A stretch of 48,348 nt of DNA from Hyphomonas sp. BRH_c22 (GTDB lineage Bacteria; Pseudomonadota; Alphaproteobacteria; Caulobacterales; Hyphomonadaceae), in NCBI RefSeq assembly GCF_000961795.1, contig NZ_LADU01000071.1:1-48348 (forward strand). The letters are read 5' to 3'. Numbering within the stretch: position 1 is the first letter of the stretch; each line of letters starts with the position of its first letter. A program made the position numbers and the translations under genes. Of this stretch, positions 8,964 through 18,108 are shown one piece after another. The notes beneath the pieces were generated by a model. It was not told the DNA's origin and did not search any database. It saw only the letters and a program-made list of their open reading frames with translations.

Positions 8964-10433
8964 CTACTTGACGAGATCGAAGTCCTTGAGATCGACCGCG
9001 GCCACGGCATCGGCATAGGCACGGGTGTGATCGGCCCAGTTCTGGGTAATCCGGCCGCCTTCGGTCTTGTACCAGCTGTTGCAGGCCGGATCGGCCCAGA
9101 CTGTCTTGCCGAGACGGTCCTGCAGGTCCTTGTTGAACCTGTCCTGGACGGCCCTGTTGGGGGCCATGGCCGCCGCGCCTGCCTCTTCCAGCTTGTGCAG
9201 GGCCTCCATCGTGTATTCGACCTGGCGTTCGAGCATGAAGGTGATCGAATTGTGCCCGAGATTGGTGTTGGGGCCGTAGAGCACAAAGAAGTTCGGAAAA
9301 CCCGCAACCGTGATGCCGAGATAGGCTTCGGGTCCATCAGACCACGCCTCTTCAATCGAAACGCCCCCCTGCCCCACAACGTCGACCGACCAGTGCCAGC
9401 CGGTTGTCTCGAACCCGGTCGCGAAGACGAGGATGTCATACTCATGCAGTTCGCCATCCCCGGTGCGAATGCCCTCAGGCACGATTTCCGCGATCGGGTC
9501 GGTAATCAGGTCGACATTGTCGCGCATCAGCGTCGGATAGAAATCATCCGCGATAAGAATGCGTCGGCAGCCAACCGGATAGTCCGGCGTCAGCTTCTTG
9601 CGCAGCTCAGGATCGGGGACCTGTGCGTTGAGGTGGTCGGTCGCCTGGCGCGTGAAGAAGGCCCGCCCTTCGGGTGTCCACTGGAAGGCCTGCCAGAAGA
9701 AATAGTCGGCATTCTCGTAGATGATCTTGCGGTTGATTGCTGCGAATTCGGCGGCCTTTTCCGGTATCGTGAACATCAGCGCCATTTCTTCCGGCGTGAT
9801 TTCCCGGTCATTGCGCGGGATCATCCAGTTGGCCGAGCGCTGGAATACGCCAACATTGGACGCTTCGAGCGCAACCTGCGGGATCAGTTGAACGGCGCTG
9901 GCCGCCGAGCCTATGACACCCACGCGCTTGCCTTTGAAATCAACAGAATGATCCCAGGCAGCCGAATGCATTTTCGGCCCCTTGAACGTGTCGAGGCCGG
10001 GAATTTCGGGCCAGAATGGACGGTTGAGCTGGCCGAGGGCGCCAATCACCGCATCCGCTTCAATCACGCGCCCCTTGGTCGTGGTCACCGTCCACGTCTT
10101 GTCTGCGTCACTCCAGACCGCGCTGGCGGCACCTTCATTCAGGTGGAGATTGGGGCGCAACTGGAAGCGATCGGTGATTTCCTCGGCATAGGCCTGGATC
10201 TCGGCCTGCAACGGATAGAGCCGTGTCCAGACCATGGATTGGGCGAAGGAGAGCTGGTAGAGCGCCACCTGAACGTCGCAGGCACACCCAGGATACGTGT
10301 TCGCCGCCCATGTGCCGCCGACACGGTCGCCTTGTTCCAGCAGTGTGAAATCGTATCCGGCTTCCTGCAGCTTGATCGCAGCCGTCAGGCCGCCAAGGCC
10401 CGCGCCGATCACTACAACATGCTTGTCTGGCAT
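8964..10433 (-). CDS. Flavin-containing / Baeyer-Villiger-type monooxygenase
   Basis: This 489-aa class B flavoprotein monooxygenase has the FAD-binding GAGLGG near residue 10, the GGTWAANTYPGCACDV segment, the fingerprint F-K-G-P-K-M-H-S-A-A-W-D near residue 150 (pattern FxGxxxHxxxW) and a second Rossmann motif GVIGSAASA for NADPH. Enzymes of this group convert ketones to esters or oxidise N/S atoms; the substrate cannot be read from the sequence. The start ATG (10433) follows AGGAGGAAGTT, a strong ribosome site that is partly covered by a small inverted repeat (CTCCTGA/TCAGGAG, 10440-10461). It has no obvious operon partner. Confidence 0.9.
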   Translation of the reverse strand: MPDKHVVVIGAGLGGLTAAIKLQEAGYDFTLLEQGDRVGGTWAANTYPGCACDVQVALYQLSFAQSMVWTRLYPLQAEIQAYAEEITDRFQLRPNLHLNEGAASAVWSDADKTWTVTTTKGRVIEADAVIGALGQLNRPFWPEIPGLDTFKGPKMHSAAWDHSVDFKGKRVGVIGSAASAVQLIPQVALEASNVGVFQRSANWMIPRNDREITPEEMALMFTIPEKAAEFAAINRKIIYENADYFFWQAFQWTPEGRAFFTRQATDHLNAQVPDPELRKKLTPDYPVGCRRILIADDFYPTLMRDNVDLITDPIAEIVPEGIRTGDGELHEYDILVFATGFETTGWHWSVDVVGQGGVSIEEAWSDGPEAYLGITVAGFPNFFVLYGPNTNLGHNSITFMLERQVEYTMEALHKLEEAGAAAMAPNRAVQDRFNKDLQDRLGKTVWADPACNSWYKTEGGRITQNWADHTRAYADAVAAVDLKDFDLVK

Positions 10434-10520
10434 AACTTCCTCCTGATTGTATTTTCAGGAGAGAGTGTCAGGAACCGGTCTCAGTGCAAGGGGTGTCGCA
10501 ACGCCAATGCACCCTGCCGC

Positions 10521-11099
10521 CTAGTTCCCCAGCGCGTAAGTCACCCGCAAGCCCACATTGTCGAGCCCCTGGTTGCGCCCATTGCCGAGTATCTGACCGT
10601 GGCTCAGGTGTTCATACAGCGCCTGCGCGCCCCACCTGTCACTGATCGCATAATTGAGGGCCAGCGAGGTCCGGAACAGGTCTTTCGAGCCGAGCAGGAC
10701 ATGATTGGACGTGAACGCGTCGCCTTGCGGATCGCCCTGGGGAAACGGGCTGTGGAGAGCGCCGTCATGCAGCGCGTATCCCACGCCCGGCTCGAAAGAC
10801 AGCCGCTCGGTCAGGCTGAAATTCCAGATCAGTCCTGCCGCGCCATAGCTCGTATTGCCCGAAGTATTGAGACTACCCATCACATAGGGCCGCGGCGCGA
10901 GGACGACCGACAGGAAGTCCGGCGAACTGAACACCAGTTCGGCGCTGATATTCGGGCCGTCTTCCTTGTCGGCATTGTTACAGTCGGTCACGCACACATT
11001 GTGCTGCATGACCCCGATGCGAGCCTCGTCCAGAATGTCGGCGAAGGCTGTTCCCGCCATTGCAAAGACGGCGAGAAGACTAAGACCAGTGCGATACAT
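10521..11099 (-). CDS. PagL-like acyloxyacyl hydrolase (lipid A 3-O-deacylase family)
   Basis: The protein is 192 aa from the ATG at 11099, which has GGGGA upstream and opens directly into a signal peptide (MYRTGLSLLAVFAMAGTAFA). The rest alternates short amphipathic strands, as expected for an 8-stranded outer-membrane barrel. The end carries the PagL active-site pattern YEHLSHGQ, with His and Ser two residues apart. This is followed by an NQGLDNVGLR segment in which Asp stands about where PagL has its catalytic Glu. PagL enzymes remove the 3-O acyl chain of lipid A. Two cysteines near the mature N-terminus (CVTDC) may form a disulfide. Activity is inferred from the family. Confidence 0.8.
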   Translation of the reverse strand: MYRTGLSLLAVFAMAGTAFADILDEARIGVMQHNVCVTDCNNADKEDGPNISAELVFSSPDFLSVVLAPRPYVMGSLNTSGNTSYGAAGLIWNFSLTERLSFEPGVGYALHDGALHSPFPQGDPQGDAFTSNHVLLGSKDLFRTSLALNYAISDRWGAQALYEHLSHGQILGNGRNQGLDNVGLRVTYALGN

Positions 11100-11356
11100 G
11101 AGCGATTCCCCAATTAGGCGTGTCCAGAGTGACCAAGGGCTTAAACCCGTTGCCGTCAAGACGGTTCCTTCACGCCCCGCCACGAACCCGGCGCAGGGTG
11201 GTTTCTGCGACACGCTTGCCGAACTGTTCAGCCGTTTCAAGGTCGAAGCGATCCTCGCCACGGCAAGCGTCTGCGTCTCGCTACCTCCAGTGGAGGACGG
11301 GCCGTTTCACTGACAGCCCGTCCTGACGGCATTCGCTTTATTCAGCCCGAGACGCC

Positions 11357-12952
11357 CTAGAAGGTCAGCACCTTGGCGTAACGCACCTGCGGCAGCGTCC
11401 CGAGCTTGTCCATCAGCGCATCAGCAGGAACCGAATCGATCCCGATCAGCGCAATCGCCTCGCCGCCTGCAGATGTACGGCCAAGATGGAAGGTCGCGAT
11501 ATTCACCTTTGCTTCGCCCAGCATCTGGCCCAGCGCGCCGATAAAGCCCGGCTTGTCGAGATTGTTGACGTAAAGTGTGACTGGCGAGAAATCGCCTTCC
11601 AGCGCCATGCCCTTCACTTCCACGATACGCGGCTGGCCGGCAATGATCGTGCCCGCTAGCGTCCGCCAGCCGCCTTCCGGCGCATTCTTGGTCGCCTTGG
11701 TCTTCACCTTGACGCGGATCAGGCTGTCATAGACCGGGCTCGCCTCGGTCTTGGTCTCGGTCAGCTTCACGCCGCTATCAGCGAGGATCGCCGGGGCCGA
11801 CACCATGTTCACATCGCCGCGCGAGGCGCGCAGCAGGCCGGCCAGCAATGCCGCCGTCAGCGGCTTGCGGTTGAGATCTGCCACCTCGCCTTCATACTCG
11901 ATGACGACTTCATCATAGCCGAAGTCCGAGATCTGGCCGGCAAACGAGCCGAGCTTTTCGGCAAGGCCTGCAAACGGCTTGATGCGCGGGGCTTCTTCCG
12001 CCGTGATCGACGGCATGTTGAGGGCGTTGGTCACGGCGCCAGAGAGGAGGTAATCCGACATCTGTTCAGCCACCTGAAGCGCCACATTTTCCTGGGCTTC
12101 ATTTGTCGCGGCGCCAAGGTGCGGCGTGGCAACGAAGTTCGGCTTGCCAAACAGCACGTTTTCCTTGGCAGGCTCGACCGCGAACACGTCGAAGGCTGCT
12201 CCGGCCAGGTGCCCGCTTTCCAGCATCTCGGCGACAGCCTCCTCGTCGACCAGTCCGCCGCGCGCGCAGTTGACCAGGATCAGGCCCTTTTTAGTCTTCG
12301 CAAGGTTCTCACGCGACAGCACGTTACGGGTCTGGTCGGTCAGCGGCACATGCAGCGTGATGACATCTGCACGCTGCAACAGCGCGTCCAGTTCCACCTT
12401 CTCGACGCCAAGCTCAATGGCCCGCTCCTCGGTGAGGAACGGATCGTAAGCCACGACTTTCATCTTCAGGCCGATGGCGCGTTCCGCGACCCGGCTGCCG
12501 ATATTGCCGCAGCCGATCAGGCCGAGCGTCTTGTAGCTGACCTCGATACCCATATAGCCGGATTTCGGCCATTTGCCGGCCTGCGTTTCGGCATTGGCGG
12601 CGGGGATCTGACGGGCCGCTGCGAACATCATCGCAATGGCATGCTCCGCCGTGGTGATCGCGTTGCCGAAAGGCGTGTTCATCACCACGACGCCCTTGGC
12701 GGTCGCCGCCTTGATGTCGATATTGTCAACGCCGATACCAGCCCGGCCGATGACTTTGAGGTTGTCGGCGGCAGCGATCACATCGGCGTTCGGCTTGCAG
12801 GCCGAACGGACGACAAGGCCGTCATAGCCAGGGATTTCCTTGATCAGGTCTTCCGCGCTCAGACCGACCTTGGTCACGGTTTCGATGCCGCGGGCGTGGA
12901 AAATCTCCACGGCGGCGGGGGAGAGTTTGTCTCCGATAAGGACTTTGGGCAT
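11357..12952 (-). CDS. serA: D-3-phosphoglycerate dehydrogenase
   Basis: This enzyme (531 aa) oxidises 3-phosphoglycerate to 3-phosphohydroxypyruvate, the first step of serine synthesis. It has the NAD-binding GLIGCGNIGSRVAERA, the catalytic Arg in NCARGGLVDEEAV and the His in TPHLGAATNEAQ. A C-terminal ASB plus ACT domain gives the long (about 530 aa) form of the family. The ATG at 12952 (MPKVLIGDKLS) is preferred over upstream in-frame starts because AAGGAA is 7-8 nt before it. serC lies immediately upstream on the same strand, so the two probably form an operon interrupted only by a REP-like palindrome. Confidence 0.96.
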   Translation of the reverse strand: MPKVLIGDKLSPAAVEIFHARGIETVTKVGLSAEDLIKEIPGYDGLVVRSACKPNADVIAAADNLKVIGRAGIGVDNIDIKAATAKGVVVMNTPFGNAITTAEHAIAMMFAAARQIPAANAETQAGKWPKSGYMGIEVSYKTLGLIGCGNIGSRVAERAIGLKMKVVAYDPFLTEERAIELGVEKVELDALLQRADVITLHVPLTDQTRNVLSRENLAKTKKGLILVNCARGGLVDEEAVAEMLESGHLAGAAFDVFAVEPAKENVLFGKPNFVATPHLGAATNEAQENVALQVAEQMSDYLLSGAVTNALNMPSITAEEAPRIKPFAGLAEKLGSFAGQISDFGYDEVVIEYEGEVADLNRKPLTAALLAGLLRASRGDVNMVSAPAILADSGVKLTETKTEASPVYDSLIRVKVKTKATKNAPEGGWRTLAGTIIAGQPRIVEVKGMALEGDFSPVTLYVNNLDKPGFIGALGQMLGEAKVNIATFHLGRTSAGGEAIALIGIDSVPADALMDKLGTLPQVRYAKVLTF

Positions 12953-12973
12953 TTGCATATTCCTTGAGGGTTG

Positions 12974-13062
12974 TGTCATCCCGGACGCCGCAGGCGATCA
13001 GGGATCTTGTGCATTTTGGGGAGACGGTCCCGGATACCGCCGCAGGCGGTTCCGGGATGACA
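12974..13062. repeat. REP-like palindromic element between serC and serA
   Basis: TGTCATCCCGGA (12974-12985) and TCCGGGATGACA (13051-13062) are perfect 12-bp inverted copies that bound an 89-bp unit. Inside it, 13028-13058 forms a second strong hairpin (TCCCGGATACCGCC, loop GCA, GGCGGTTCCGGGA) with a single bulged T. Position between two cotranscribed genes and the CATCCCGGA ends are typical of dispersed REP/BIME elements, which can stabilise upstream mRNA. Copies elsewhere in the genome cannot be checked here. Confidence 0.7.
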
Positions 13063-13066
13063 GGCG

Positions 13067-14230
13067 CTAGAGGCCCGCGGCTTCTTCAGCGAAGGCCCAG
13101 TCGAGCCACGGCGTCAGGGCGGCCACGTTCGATGGTTCCACCGATCCGCCGCACCAGATGCGCAGTCCCGGAGGGGCCTTGGCATAGCCGGCCGCGTCGA
13201 AGCAGGCGTTTTCCTTTTCGAGGCGCTTCATCATGCGCTTGACGAAATCGCGCTGGCCATCCTCGTCCATGCCCGCAACGCGCGGATCGACGATCTTGAA
13301 CGTCACGCCCGTGTTCGAGCGAACGGATGCGTCCGCACACAGGAAATCGACCCAGTCGGTCTTGCCGACCCAGTCAGTCAGGATGCCGAGGCTCTCATCA
13401 GAACGCTTCTGAAGCCCCTTCCAGCCGCCCAGGCTTTCGCACCAGTCGAGCGCCTGGAGATAGTCTTCAACGCACAGCATCGACGGCGTGTTGATCGTCG
13501 CGCCCTCGAACAGGGCCTCGTCCAGCTTGCCGCCCTTGGTCATGCGGAAGAGTTTCGGCAGCGCCCGGTCCGGCGTGTAAGTTTCGAGACGCTTCACAGC
13601 GTTCGGCGACAGGATCAGCATGCCATGGGCCGCTTCCCCGCCAAGGCATTTCTGCCAGCTATAGGTGACCACATCGAGCTTTTCCCACTCAATGTCCTGC
13701 GCGAAGGCGGCAGAGGTCGCATCGCAGATCACAACGCGGTCGGGGTTCGGCTTGATCCAGTCGGCATTGGCAACGCGCACGCCGGATGTCGTACCGTTCC
13801 AGGTGAAAATAATGTCGGCGTCGTCGCGGGCCTGCGTGAAGTCGGGCAGCGCGCCATAGTCGGCGCCATAGGTCTTGCAGTCAGCCAGCTTCAATTGCTT
13901 GGTCGCGTCCGTGACCCAGTCCTGACCGAAGCTTTCCCAGGCGAAGACATCGACGGGTTTTGCGCCTAGCATGGACCACATGCACATCTCGACCGCGCCG
14001 GTATCGGACGCAGGCACGATGGCAACGCGGTAATCGTCGGGAATGCCGAGGATCGCCTTGGAGCGGTCGATAGCGGCCTTCAGCTTCTTCTTCGCATCGC
14101 CGGAACGGTGCGAGCGGCCAAGAGCAGCGGTTTCGAGTTTTTGAAGGGAAAATCCGGGACGCTTTGCAGTCGGGCCGGAAGAAAAATGCGGGCATGCTGG
14201 CAGCACGCCCGGTTTGGCGACATTGGTCAT
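13067..14230 (-). CDS. serC: Phosphoserine aminotransferase
   Basis: This PLP enzyme (387 aa) transfers the amino group of glutamate to 3-phosphohydroxypyruvate to give O-phosphoserine; it can also serve pyridoxine synthesis. The sequence PHFSSGPTAKRPGFSLQKL, the conserved segment IVPASDTGAVEM and the PLP lysine in YSWQKCLGGEAAHG identify the SerC branch common in Alphaproteobacteria and Archaea. The ATG at 14230 follows AGGAGTAAAACAG, a good ribosome site; the frame continues upstream but without family similarity. It is the first gene of the serC-serA pair and is divergent from the dioxygenase gene at 14365. Confidence 0.96.
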   Translation of the reverse strand: MTNVAKPGVLPACPHFSSGPTAKRPGFSLQKLETAALGRSHRSGDAKKKLKAAIDRSKAILGIPDDYRVAIVPASDTGAVEMCMWSMLGAKPVDVFAWESFGQDWVTDATKQLKLADCKTYGADYGALPDFTQARDDADIIFTWNGTTSGVRVANADWIKPNPDRVVICDATSAAFAQDIEWEKLDVVTYSWQKCLGGEAAHGMLILSPNAVKRLETYTPDRALPKLFRMTKGGKLDEALFEGATINTPSMLCVEDYLQALDWCESLGGWKGLQKRSDESLGILTDWVGKTDWVDFLCADASVRSNTGVTFKIVDPRVAGMDEDGQRDFVKRMMKRLEKENACFDAAGYAKAPPGLRIWCGGSVEPSNVAALTPWLDWAFAEEAAGL

Positions 14231-14364
14231 CTGTTTTACTCCTATCCTCACAGATAGGCTGCATGCCGTTGGGGGCATGTGGCCCGCCGCGTCTGTCTCA
14301 TATTTCGCGTGGCCGTGCAAATGACATTCTTGCACTGCCCTCGCGCGAATGGTTCACTTGCGCC

Positions 14365-15201
14365 ATGAGCATGACCATCCAGCCCCTCACCGGCACACTC
14401 GGCGCAGAAATCCACGGCGTGGACCTGACAAGGGACCTGTCGAATTCGGAATTCGACGCCATCCACCAGGCCTTCCTTGACCACAAGGTCATCGTCCTGC
14501 GCGGCCAGAACGGCCTGACGCCGGACCAGCACAAGGCCTTCGCCCACCGCTTCGGCACGCTGAACATTCATCCCTATGTGAAGGGCATGGAGGGCCATCC
14601 GGAACTGCTCGAGATCATCAAGGAGAAGGACGAAAAGACCAATTTCGGAGGCGGCTGGCATTCCGATATGAGCTTTCTGGAGGAACCGGCCCTCGGCTCC
14701 ATCCTGCATGCGCTCGAAGTGCCGCCCTATGGCGGCGACACGCTGTTCGCCGACCAGCAGGCCGCCTATGACCGCCTCTCCCCCGGCCTGCAGAAAACCC
14801 TCGCAGGCATGACCGCCGTGCATACCGCCAGCAAGGAATACGGCGCAGACGGCTATTCCGCCGCCGTGCGCCAGTCGATGGACGCGACCGCTGCCCCGGA
14901 CGCGCCGGAATACGAGCATCCCGTCATCCGCACCCATCCGGAAACCGGCCGCAAGGGCCTCTTTGTCAATCCCGCCTTCACGCTGCGCTTTGCCGGCTGG
15001 AGCCGCAGGGAAAGCCGTCCTCTGCTGAACTACCTGTTCGATGTGTCAAAGGAAGAGCGCAATACCTGCCGCGTCCGCTGGCAGGCCGGCGATGTGACGA
15101 TGTGGGATAATCGCTGCGTCTGGCACTATGCCCTCAACGACTATCACGGCCACCGCCGCCACATGCGCCGCGCCACGGTGGACGGCGACAGGCCGCGCTA
15201 G
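14365..15201 (+). CDS. TauD/TfdA-family Fe(II)/2-oxoglutarate dioxygenase
   Basis: This 278-aa non-haem iron dioxygenase has the metal ligands His99 and Asp101 in GGGWHSDMSF and the distal His254 in VWHYALNDYHG, followed by the 2-oxoglutarate-binding Arg265. The N-terminus (MTIQPLTGTLGAEIHGVDL) is the family norm; a second ATG at 14371 is an equally possible start. Members hydroxylate taurine, alkyl sulfates, phenoxyacetates or other acids, and the substrate is not decidable here because no sulfonate genes are nearby. Its stop codon overlaps that of the convergent YhhN-family gene in a shared CTAG. Confidence 0.9.
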   Translation: MSMTIQPLTGTLGAEIHGVDLTRDLSNSEFDAIHQAFLDHKVIVLRGQNGLTPDQHKAFAHRFGTLNIHPYVKGMEGHPELLEIIKEKDEKTNFGGGWHSDMSFLEEPALGSILHALEVPPYGGDTLFADQQAAYDRLSPGLQKTLAGMTAVHTASKEYGADGYSAAVRQSMDATAAPDAPEYEHPVIRTHPETGRKGLFVNPAFTLRFAGWSRRESRPLLNYLFDVSKEERNTCRVRWQAGDVTMWDNRCVWHYALNDYHGHRRHMRRATVDGDRPR

Positions 15202-15848
15202 GCCGCCTGCCCATAAACCAGGCCCCACGCAATCAGGGCCTGCCCGCCGAAATAGAGGAACCAGACCGCAAGCGAGGATGCAATTCCTGCAGGCTGTTCC
15301 GCCGGCTTGCGGAACAGCTGCAGTGACAGGATCGTGTCGGACGCAATGAACATGACCGCTCCGAGCGTCACCAGCCAGTAGGCCGTATCGAGCCGCAGGG
15401 CAGCTGCGCCCATCACGAGAATAACGGCTGCATAGGCAAAGACCGGCACCCGCATGTCCCCCAGATACGGCGACAGCCAGCGCACGAAGAATACCCCGCC
15501 AAACACGAGGATCACCTGCGCCGCCAGGACGAGGAGCGTGCGCTCTTCCGCTGCCAGCCCCCAGAACAGCGCCACATAGGCAACATGCGCCATGAAGAAA
15601 GCTGCCATGCCGGGCTTAAGCCAGCGCTCGCCTTCCAGCGCCAGGAAGGCATCCCCGGCGGAGCTGAGCGCCAGGGCGGCTACCAGCAGGACAGGGCCAC
15701 CGGCTATGTAGGCCCAGACGGCCAGCAGGGCCGTCGACCCGGTTTTCACGGCCAGGCCGATCATCCCCTTGCCGCGATAGCAGAAGGCCACGCCGTAAAG
15801 CAGGCCCAGCGCCAAGGCGCCCAGAAGTGTGATGTCCCCCCCGGTCAT
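15198..15848 (-). CDS. YhhN/TMEM86-family membrane protein (putative lysoplasmalogenase)
   Basis: This 216-aa protein consists almost entirely of hydrophobic segments (about eight), with the YhhN pattern of conserved polar residues: KTGSTALLAVWAY, LSSAGDAFLAL and FFMAHVAYVALF. TMEM86 relatives hydrolyse the vinyl-ether bond of lysoplasmalogens, but bacterial members are mostly untested. The gene is convergent with the dioxygenase, and the two stop codons overlap in CTAG (15198-15201), so no terminator can lie between them. A YkvA-family gene follows upstream with 4 bp of spacing, suggesting a small operon. Confidence 0.8.
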   Translation of the reverse strand: MTGGDITLLGALALGLLYGVAFCYRGKGMIGLAVKTGSTALLAVWAYIAGGPVLLVAALALSSAGDAFLALEGERWLKPGMAAFFMAHVAYVALFWGLAAEERTLLVLAAQVILVFGGVFFVRWLSPYLGDMRVPVFAYAAVILVMGAAALRLDTAYWLVTLGAVMFIASDTILSLQLFRKPAEQPAGIASSLAVWFLYFGGQALIAWGLVYGQAA

Positions 15849-15852
15849 GTGC

Positions 15853-16254
15853 CTAGCTGTTATCCTTGACCGGCTCCGGCAGCTGCAACAGGCGCCGGGC
15901 CAAGCGGCGGTGGCGCTCTTTCACATACATGCCGACCACGCCCAGCGCCGTCGCCAGCACCGTGGCGTCATCGGTAAAGCCGAGCCCGACAATCACGTCA
16001 GGCAGGGCGTCAGCCGGCATGACAAAATAGGCCACCGCAGCGAACAGGACGGCCTTCGCCTTCACCGGCGTCAGCGGATCGCGCGCCGCATACCAGGCCG
16101 AAACGAGATCATCGGCGAACGGCACCCGGCCAATCACGCGCATCAGCTTGGGGATGACCCCGCGCGCCAGACGCTCGTTCCGCTCAATACTTTTTGGCAG
16201 ATAGGTTCCGTCAGGTCCCCGGATGGTTTGAATAATTTCCGCTGCGTCAGTCAT
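15853..16254 (-). CDS. YkvA family protein (DUF1232)
   Basis: This 133-aa protein has the DUF1232 core VKAKAVLFAAVAYFVMPADALPDVIVGLGFTDDATV in the middle (two hydrophobic hairpin segments with the PADALPD turn) and a basic C-terminal region (YVKERHRRLARRLL). The family is membrane-associated and of unknown function. Its stop codon is 4 bp upstream of the YhhN-family start, so the two genes are probably cotranscribed. It is divergent from the SDR gene at 16321, with about 66 bp shared for both promoters. Confidence 0.85.
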   Translation of the reverse strand: MTDAAEIIQTIRGPDGTYLPKSIERNERLARGVIPKLMRVIGRVPFADDLVSAWYAARDPLTPVKAKAVLFAAVAYFVMPADALPDVIVGLGFTDDATVLATALGVVGMYVKERHRRLARRLLQLPEPVKDNS

Positions 16255-16320
16255 TGCGAACTCCTCAGACCATTATAGACACGGGTCTCAGTTTACGAAA
16301 ACCAGGGAGGGCAGTGCCCC

Positions 16321-17100
16321 ATGAAACTCGATTCCAGCATTTCAGCCGTCATTACAGGTGGCGCATCCGGCCTTGGTGCCGCAACCGCCAAAATGCTTGC
16401 CAGCCATGGCGTGAAGGTCGCCCTTTTTGACCTCAACGCCGAAAAAGGCGAAGCACTCGCCAAAGAGCTTGGCGGCGTCTTCTGCAATGTCAACGTCACC
16501 GATGACGCCTCGGTCGATGCCGGCTTCGCAAAATCGCGCGCGGCCATCGGCCAGGAGCGGATCCTTATCAATTGCGCCGGCACGGGCAACGCCATCAAGA
16601 CCGCCAGCCGCGACAAGAACACGGGCGAGATCAGCCACTTCCCGCTCGACAAGTTCAACCTGATTATCCAGATCAACCTTGTTGGCACGTTCCGCTGCAT
16701 CGCGAAATCGGCGGCCGGCATGATGACGCTGGACCCGATCGACGGCGAGCGCGGCGCAATCGTCAACACGGCCTCGGTGGCCGCTGAAGATGGCCAGATC
16801 GGCCAGGCGGCCTATTCCGCCTCCAAGGGCGGCGTTGTCGGCATGACCCTGCCGATCGCCCGCGACCTCAGCCGCGAATTCATCCGCGTCAACACGATCC
16901 TGCCGGGCATCTTCAACACGCCGCTGCTGGCTGCGGCGCCAGAGCCCGTGAAACAGGCCCTCGGCGCGCAGGTGCCGCACCCGGCCCGCCTCGGCAATCC
17001 GGAAGAATATGCCTCGCTCGCAACGGAAATGTGCCGCAACGCATACTTCAACGGTGAAGACGTCCGCCTCGACGGCGCGATCCGCATGGCACCGCGCTGA
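16321..17100 (+). CDS. SDR-family 3-hydroxyacyl-CoA dehydrogenase (type-2-like)
   Basis: This 259-aa short-chain dehydrogenase has the cofactor motif TGGASGLG (residues 12-19), Asp37 at the end of strand 2 (NAD preference), the NCAG motif, and the catalytic Ser152, Tyr165 and Lys169 in YSASKGG. The long insert between NCAGTGNA and HFPLDKFNLIIQINLVGTF resembles mitochondrial-type HSD10 / 3-hydroxy-2-methylbutyryl-CoA dehydrogenases, so a role in beta-oxidation of branched or short acyl-CoAs is likely. The ATG follows GGGAGGGCAGTGCCCC. Two hairpins downstream (17123-17209) end the transcript. Confidence 0.88.
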   Translation: MKLDSSISAVITGGASGLGAATAKMLASHGVKVALFDLNAEKGEALAKELGGVFCNVNVTDDASVDAGFAKSRAAIGQERILINCAGTGNAIKTASRDKNTGEISHFPLDKFNLIIQINLVGTFRCIAKSAAGMMTLDPIDGERGAIVNTASVAAEDGQIGQAAYSASKGGVVGMTLPIARDLSREFIRVNTILPGIFNTPLLAAAPEPVKQALGAQVPHPARLGNPEEYASLATEMCRNAYFNGEDVRLDGAIRMAPR

Positions 17101-17122
17101 GTCCTTCGGCACGGCAATGAAC

Positions 17123-17154
17123 AAAGCCCGTCCGGAGCGATCCGGGCGGGCTTT
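17123..17154 (+). terminator. Intrinsic terminator after the SDR gene
   Basis: A 14-bp stem with one G-T pair (AAAGCCCGTCCGGA, loop GCGA, TCCGGGCGGGCTTT) is followed by a short T-run. It lies 22 bp after the SDR stop. Confidence 0.8.
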
Positions 17155-17180
17155 TCCTTGCTTGTGTACCCCGGGAATCA

Positions 17181-17209
17181 GAAAGCCCGCTCGGGCAGAA
17201 CGGGCTTTC
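17181..17209. terminator. Second GC-rich hairpin between convergent genes
   Basis: GAAAGCCCG (17181-17189) and CGGGCTTTC (17201-17209) form a 9-bp stem. The arms are nearly the same sequence as the preceding terminator. It probably serves the convergent vWA gene, whose stop is at 17255, although the following T-run is weak. Confidence 0.55.
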
Positions 17210-17254
17210 ATCCTCAGGGCGGGTGACGGGAAGGTTGGACCGCCCCGAATCCTT

Positions 17255-18007
17255 TTACTGGCCTTTGCGTTCTTTCACGCCTTCTTCATCGGCGGCGGCG
17301 CGGTCAGCCTCGTCAAACACGATCTCGGCCTCTTCGCCCTTGCCATAGGCGCGGGACTTCTTGGCAAGTGCCGACATGGAATCCTGCATGCGGCCCTGGC
17401 CGACAGCCATGGTCTTGGAGGCGCTCATGCCGACCGCGTCCGCGTCGCCGAAGCTTGCAAACTCGGCGCCCAGGAAGACGACTTCCCAGCCATTTGCCTT
17501 GGCCCGGTCAAGTGCGGCCTTGGCGCCGTCGCGGGTGATTTCCTTTGACGAATTCTCATGGCCGTCTGTCATGATCACGATAACGGCCTTTTCCGGCTTG
17601 TCGGCTTCGGCCAGCGAGATGACCCGGCCGATGGCATCGAACAGGGGAGTCATCCCGCGCGGATTGGCTTCGTCATTGGTAACGTCGGTCCAGTCTTCCG
17701 CCGGAACGGCCTTGCGCAGGACATCGAACTGCAGGGATTCCTGATAGTCGAATACGGCAAGCGTCACGGCGGTCTTGATGTCGGCGCCTTCGATCTCGCC
17801 TTCTTCGGCTTCACCCACGCTGGCGGCATAGGCGTTCACGGATCCGAGGGCTTCGTCCCAGATGCCGCTCATCGAACCGGTACGGTCCAGCAGGATATAG
17901 GAGTGGATCGACCCGGCGGTGGGAGCAGGCGCCGGCTTGGCGGCCGCGGGCAGGACCATGGCGAGGCTGAGGCCAGTCATGGCGAGTGAGAGGAGTGTGG
18001 ATTTCAT
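17255..18007 (-). CDS. Secreted von Willebrand factor A domain protein
   Basis: This 250-aa protein begins with a signal peptide (MKSTLLSLAMTGLSLAMVLPAAAKP) and consists of one vWA domain. The metal-site motif is present as LLDRTGSMSG (Thr in place of the first Ser of DxSxS). The conserved Thr (GMTPLFDAI) and Asp (VIVIMTDGHENS) follow. The C-terminal tail is highly charged (KGEEAEIVFDEADRAAADEEG). It is probably a periplasmic binding or scaffolding protein. The ATG at 18007 is chosen because the signal peptide begins there; upstream codons in the same frame look non-coding. Confidence 0.82.
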   Translation of the reverse strand: MKSTLLSLAMTGLSLAMVLPAAAKPAPAPTAGSIHSYILLDRTGSMSGIWDEALGSVNAYAASVGEAEEGEIEGADIKTAVTLAVFDYQESLQFDVLRKAVPAEDWTDVTNDEANPRGMTPLFDAIGRVISLAEADKPEKAVIVIMTDGHENSSKEITRDGAKAALDRAKANGWEVVFLGAEFASFGDADAVGMSASKTMAVGQGRMQDSMSALAKKSRAYGKGEEAEIVFDEADRAAADEEGVKERKGQ

Positions 18008-18108
18008 CAGGACGTCCCTTCCCAGTTCTATCGGCTCCCCAGCCTTTGATGAGGCAAACATTACCGAAGATTAGGGCGCGCCTGTGGCCGACCTGTGCCG
18101 AAGCCAAG

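Noticed and set aside
8874..11117. 747-codon open frame on the plus strand
   Set aside because: It is antisense to the monooxygenase and PagL-like genes, both of which have clear motifs and ribosome sites.
12974..13062. The serC-serA palindrome as a terminator separating the two genes
   Set aside because: There is no T-run, and the genes act in one pathway on one strand. The CATCCCGGA ends fit a REP-like repeat better.
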